A DNA stretch of 5,469 bases from JAGMDK01 sp023128695 (lineage in GTDB: Bacteria; Planctomycetota; Phycisphaerae; UBA1845; Fen-1342). The stretch is taken from positions 1 through 5,469 of the forward strand of contig DAOVQG010000312.1 in NCBI GenBank assembly GCA_030628805.1, written 5' to 3'. Each line of letters starts with the position of its first letter. Position 1 is the first letter of the stretch. Of the stretch, positions 5,289-5,469 are shown piece after piece. The notes below the pieces were generated by a model. It ran no database searches and was not told where the DNA came from. It saw only the letters and a program-made list of their open reading frames with translations. Both the position numbers and the translations under genes were made by a program.

Positions 5289-5350
5289 GGCTCAGCGGGA
5301 GCTTCGCCCTCCCTTGAGCTTCGCCCTCCCTTGGGTTTCGCCCTCCCTTC
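5289..5350 (-). repeat. Inverted copy of the module end plus a 17-bp tandem repeat
   Basis: Bases 5289-5313 are the reverse complement of 5253-5277 at 22 of 25 positions, so the two can form a long GC-rich hairpin with an 11-base loop between two converging genes. From 5303 the string TTCGCCCTCCCTT recurs three times at a 17-bp period (5303, 5320, 5337). With no T-run it is not a canonical intrinsic terminator, though it could block or end transcription from both sides. Confidence 0.75.
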
Positions 5351-5384
5351 CCTGACACTACCCGTCTTGAAGGTTGACGGAGCA

Positions 5385-5469
5385 CTAGCCCTTCTTGGTA
5401 TCTTCCTTATCCGCCTCCTTTAACTCCTCGGCCAACTCGCCATCCTCTTCCGGATCATCCTCTGGAAGA
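5385..5469 (-). CDS. C-terminal tail of an unidentified protein (partial)
   Basis: A minus-strand frame enters from the right edge and ends at TAG (5387-5385). Its last 27 residues are LPEDDPEEDGELAEELKEAD followed by KEDTKKG, a very acidic, hydrophilic tail. The codon use looks natural, and the tail sits just beyond the repeat block, converging on murD. It is too short for identification. Acidic tails of this kind occur on many unrelated proteins, and the frame could also be chance, although its composition argues for a real coding end. Confidence 0.5.
   Translation of the reverse strand, partial: LPEDDPEEDGELAEELKEADKEDTKKG

Noticed and set aside
5108..5423. Small open frames downstream of murD on both strands
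   Set aside because: They are made of the GC-rich repeat modules and their inverted copy, with no independent coding evidence.

Overview
The window looks like chromosomal DNA of a high-GC bacterium, most likely a planctomycete (Phycisphaerae-like or a relative). This rests on three things: a small membrane protein that opens with the CxxCGYxLRGL...CPECG zinc ribbon very common in that phylum; several dispersed palindromic and short-period repeats that recur in planctomycete genomes as I remember them; and dense mixing of such repeats with housekeeping genes. No 16S or other phylogenetic marker RNA is present, so the assignment is an inference.

Layout, left to right. Bases 1-137 are the end of an IS1595-like insertion sequence whose transposase starts at 88 on the minus strand and runs off the left edge. 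It abuts a REP-associated tyrosine transposase (RAYT/Y1_Tnp) gene (557 to 138, minus). That gene stops exactly where the IS begins, inside a conserved C-terminal segment, so the RAYT appears to be split by the IS. Two REP-like GTAG hairpins lie between the RAYT start and the end of argS, and the GTAG of the second supplies the TAG stop codon of argS. argS (2705 to 624, minus) encodes arginyl-tRNA synthetase and carries a 152-bp tract of 19 octanucleotide units in frame, in the linker between its N-terminal and catalytic domains. Upstream on the same strand is a gene for a four-helix zinc-ribbon membrane protein (3553 to 2849). Both of these genes have a degenerate 7-bp tandem repeat running up to the start codon and no visible Shine-Dalgarno sequence.

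Divergent from them is murD (3671-5107, plus), encoding UDP-N-acetylmuramoylalanine-D-glutamate ligase. It contains an in-frame 54-bp palindromic element that adds about 20 residues to a variable loop. Between murD and the converging tail of an unidentified minus-strand gene (5469 to 5385) is a 277-bp composite repeat: two GC-rich modules followed by an inverted copy and a 17-bp tandem repeat.

The genes do not form one pathway: argS serves translation and murD serves peptidoglycan precursor synthesis. The unifying feature is repeat invasion. Small mobile or slippage-generated repeats sit in gene leaders, at a stop codon, between genes, and within two genes that are normally essential. A REP-mobilising transposase gene, now probably broken, lies next to its likely REP substrates.
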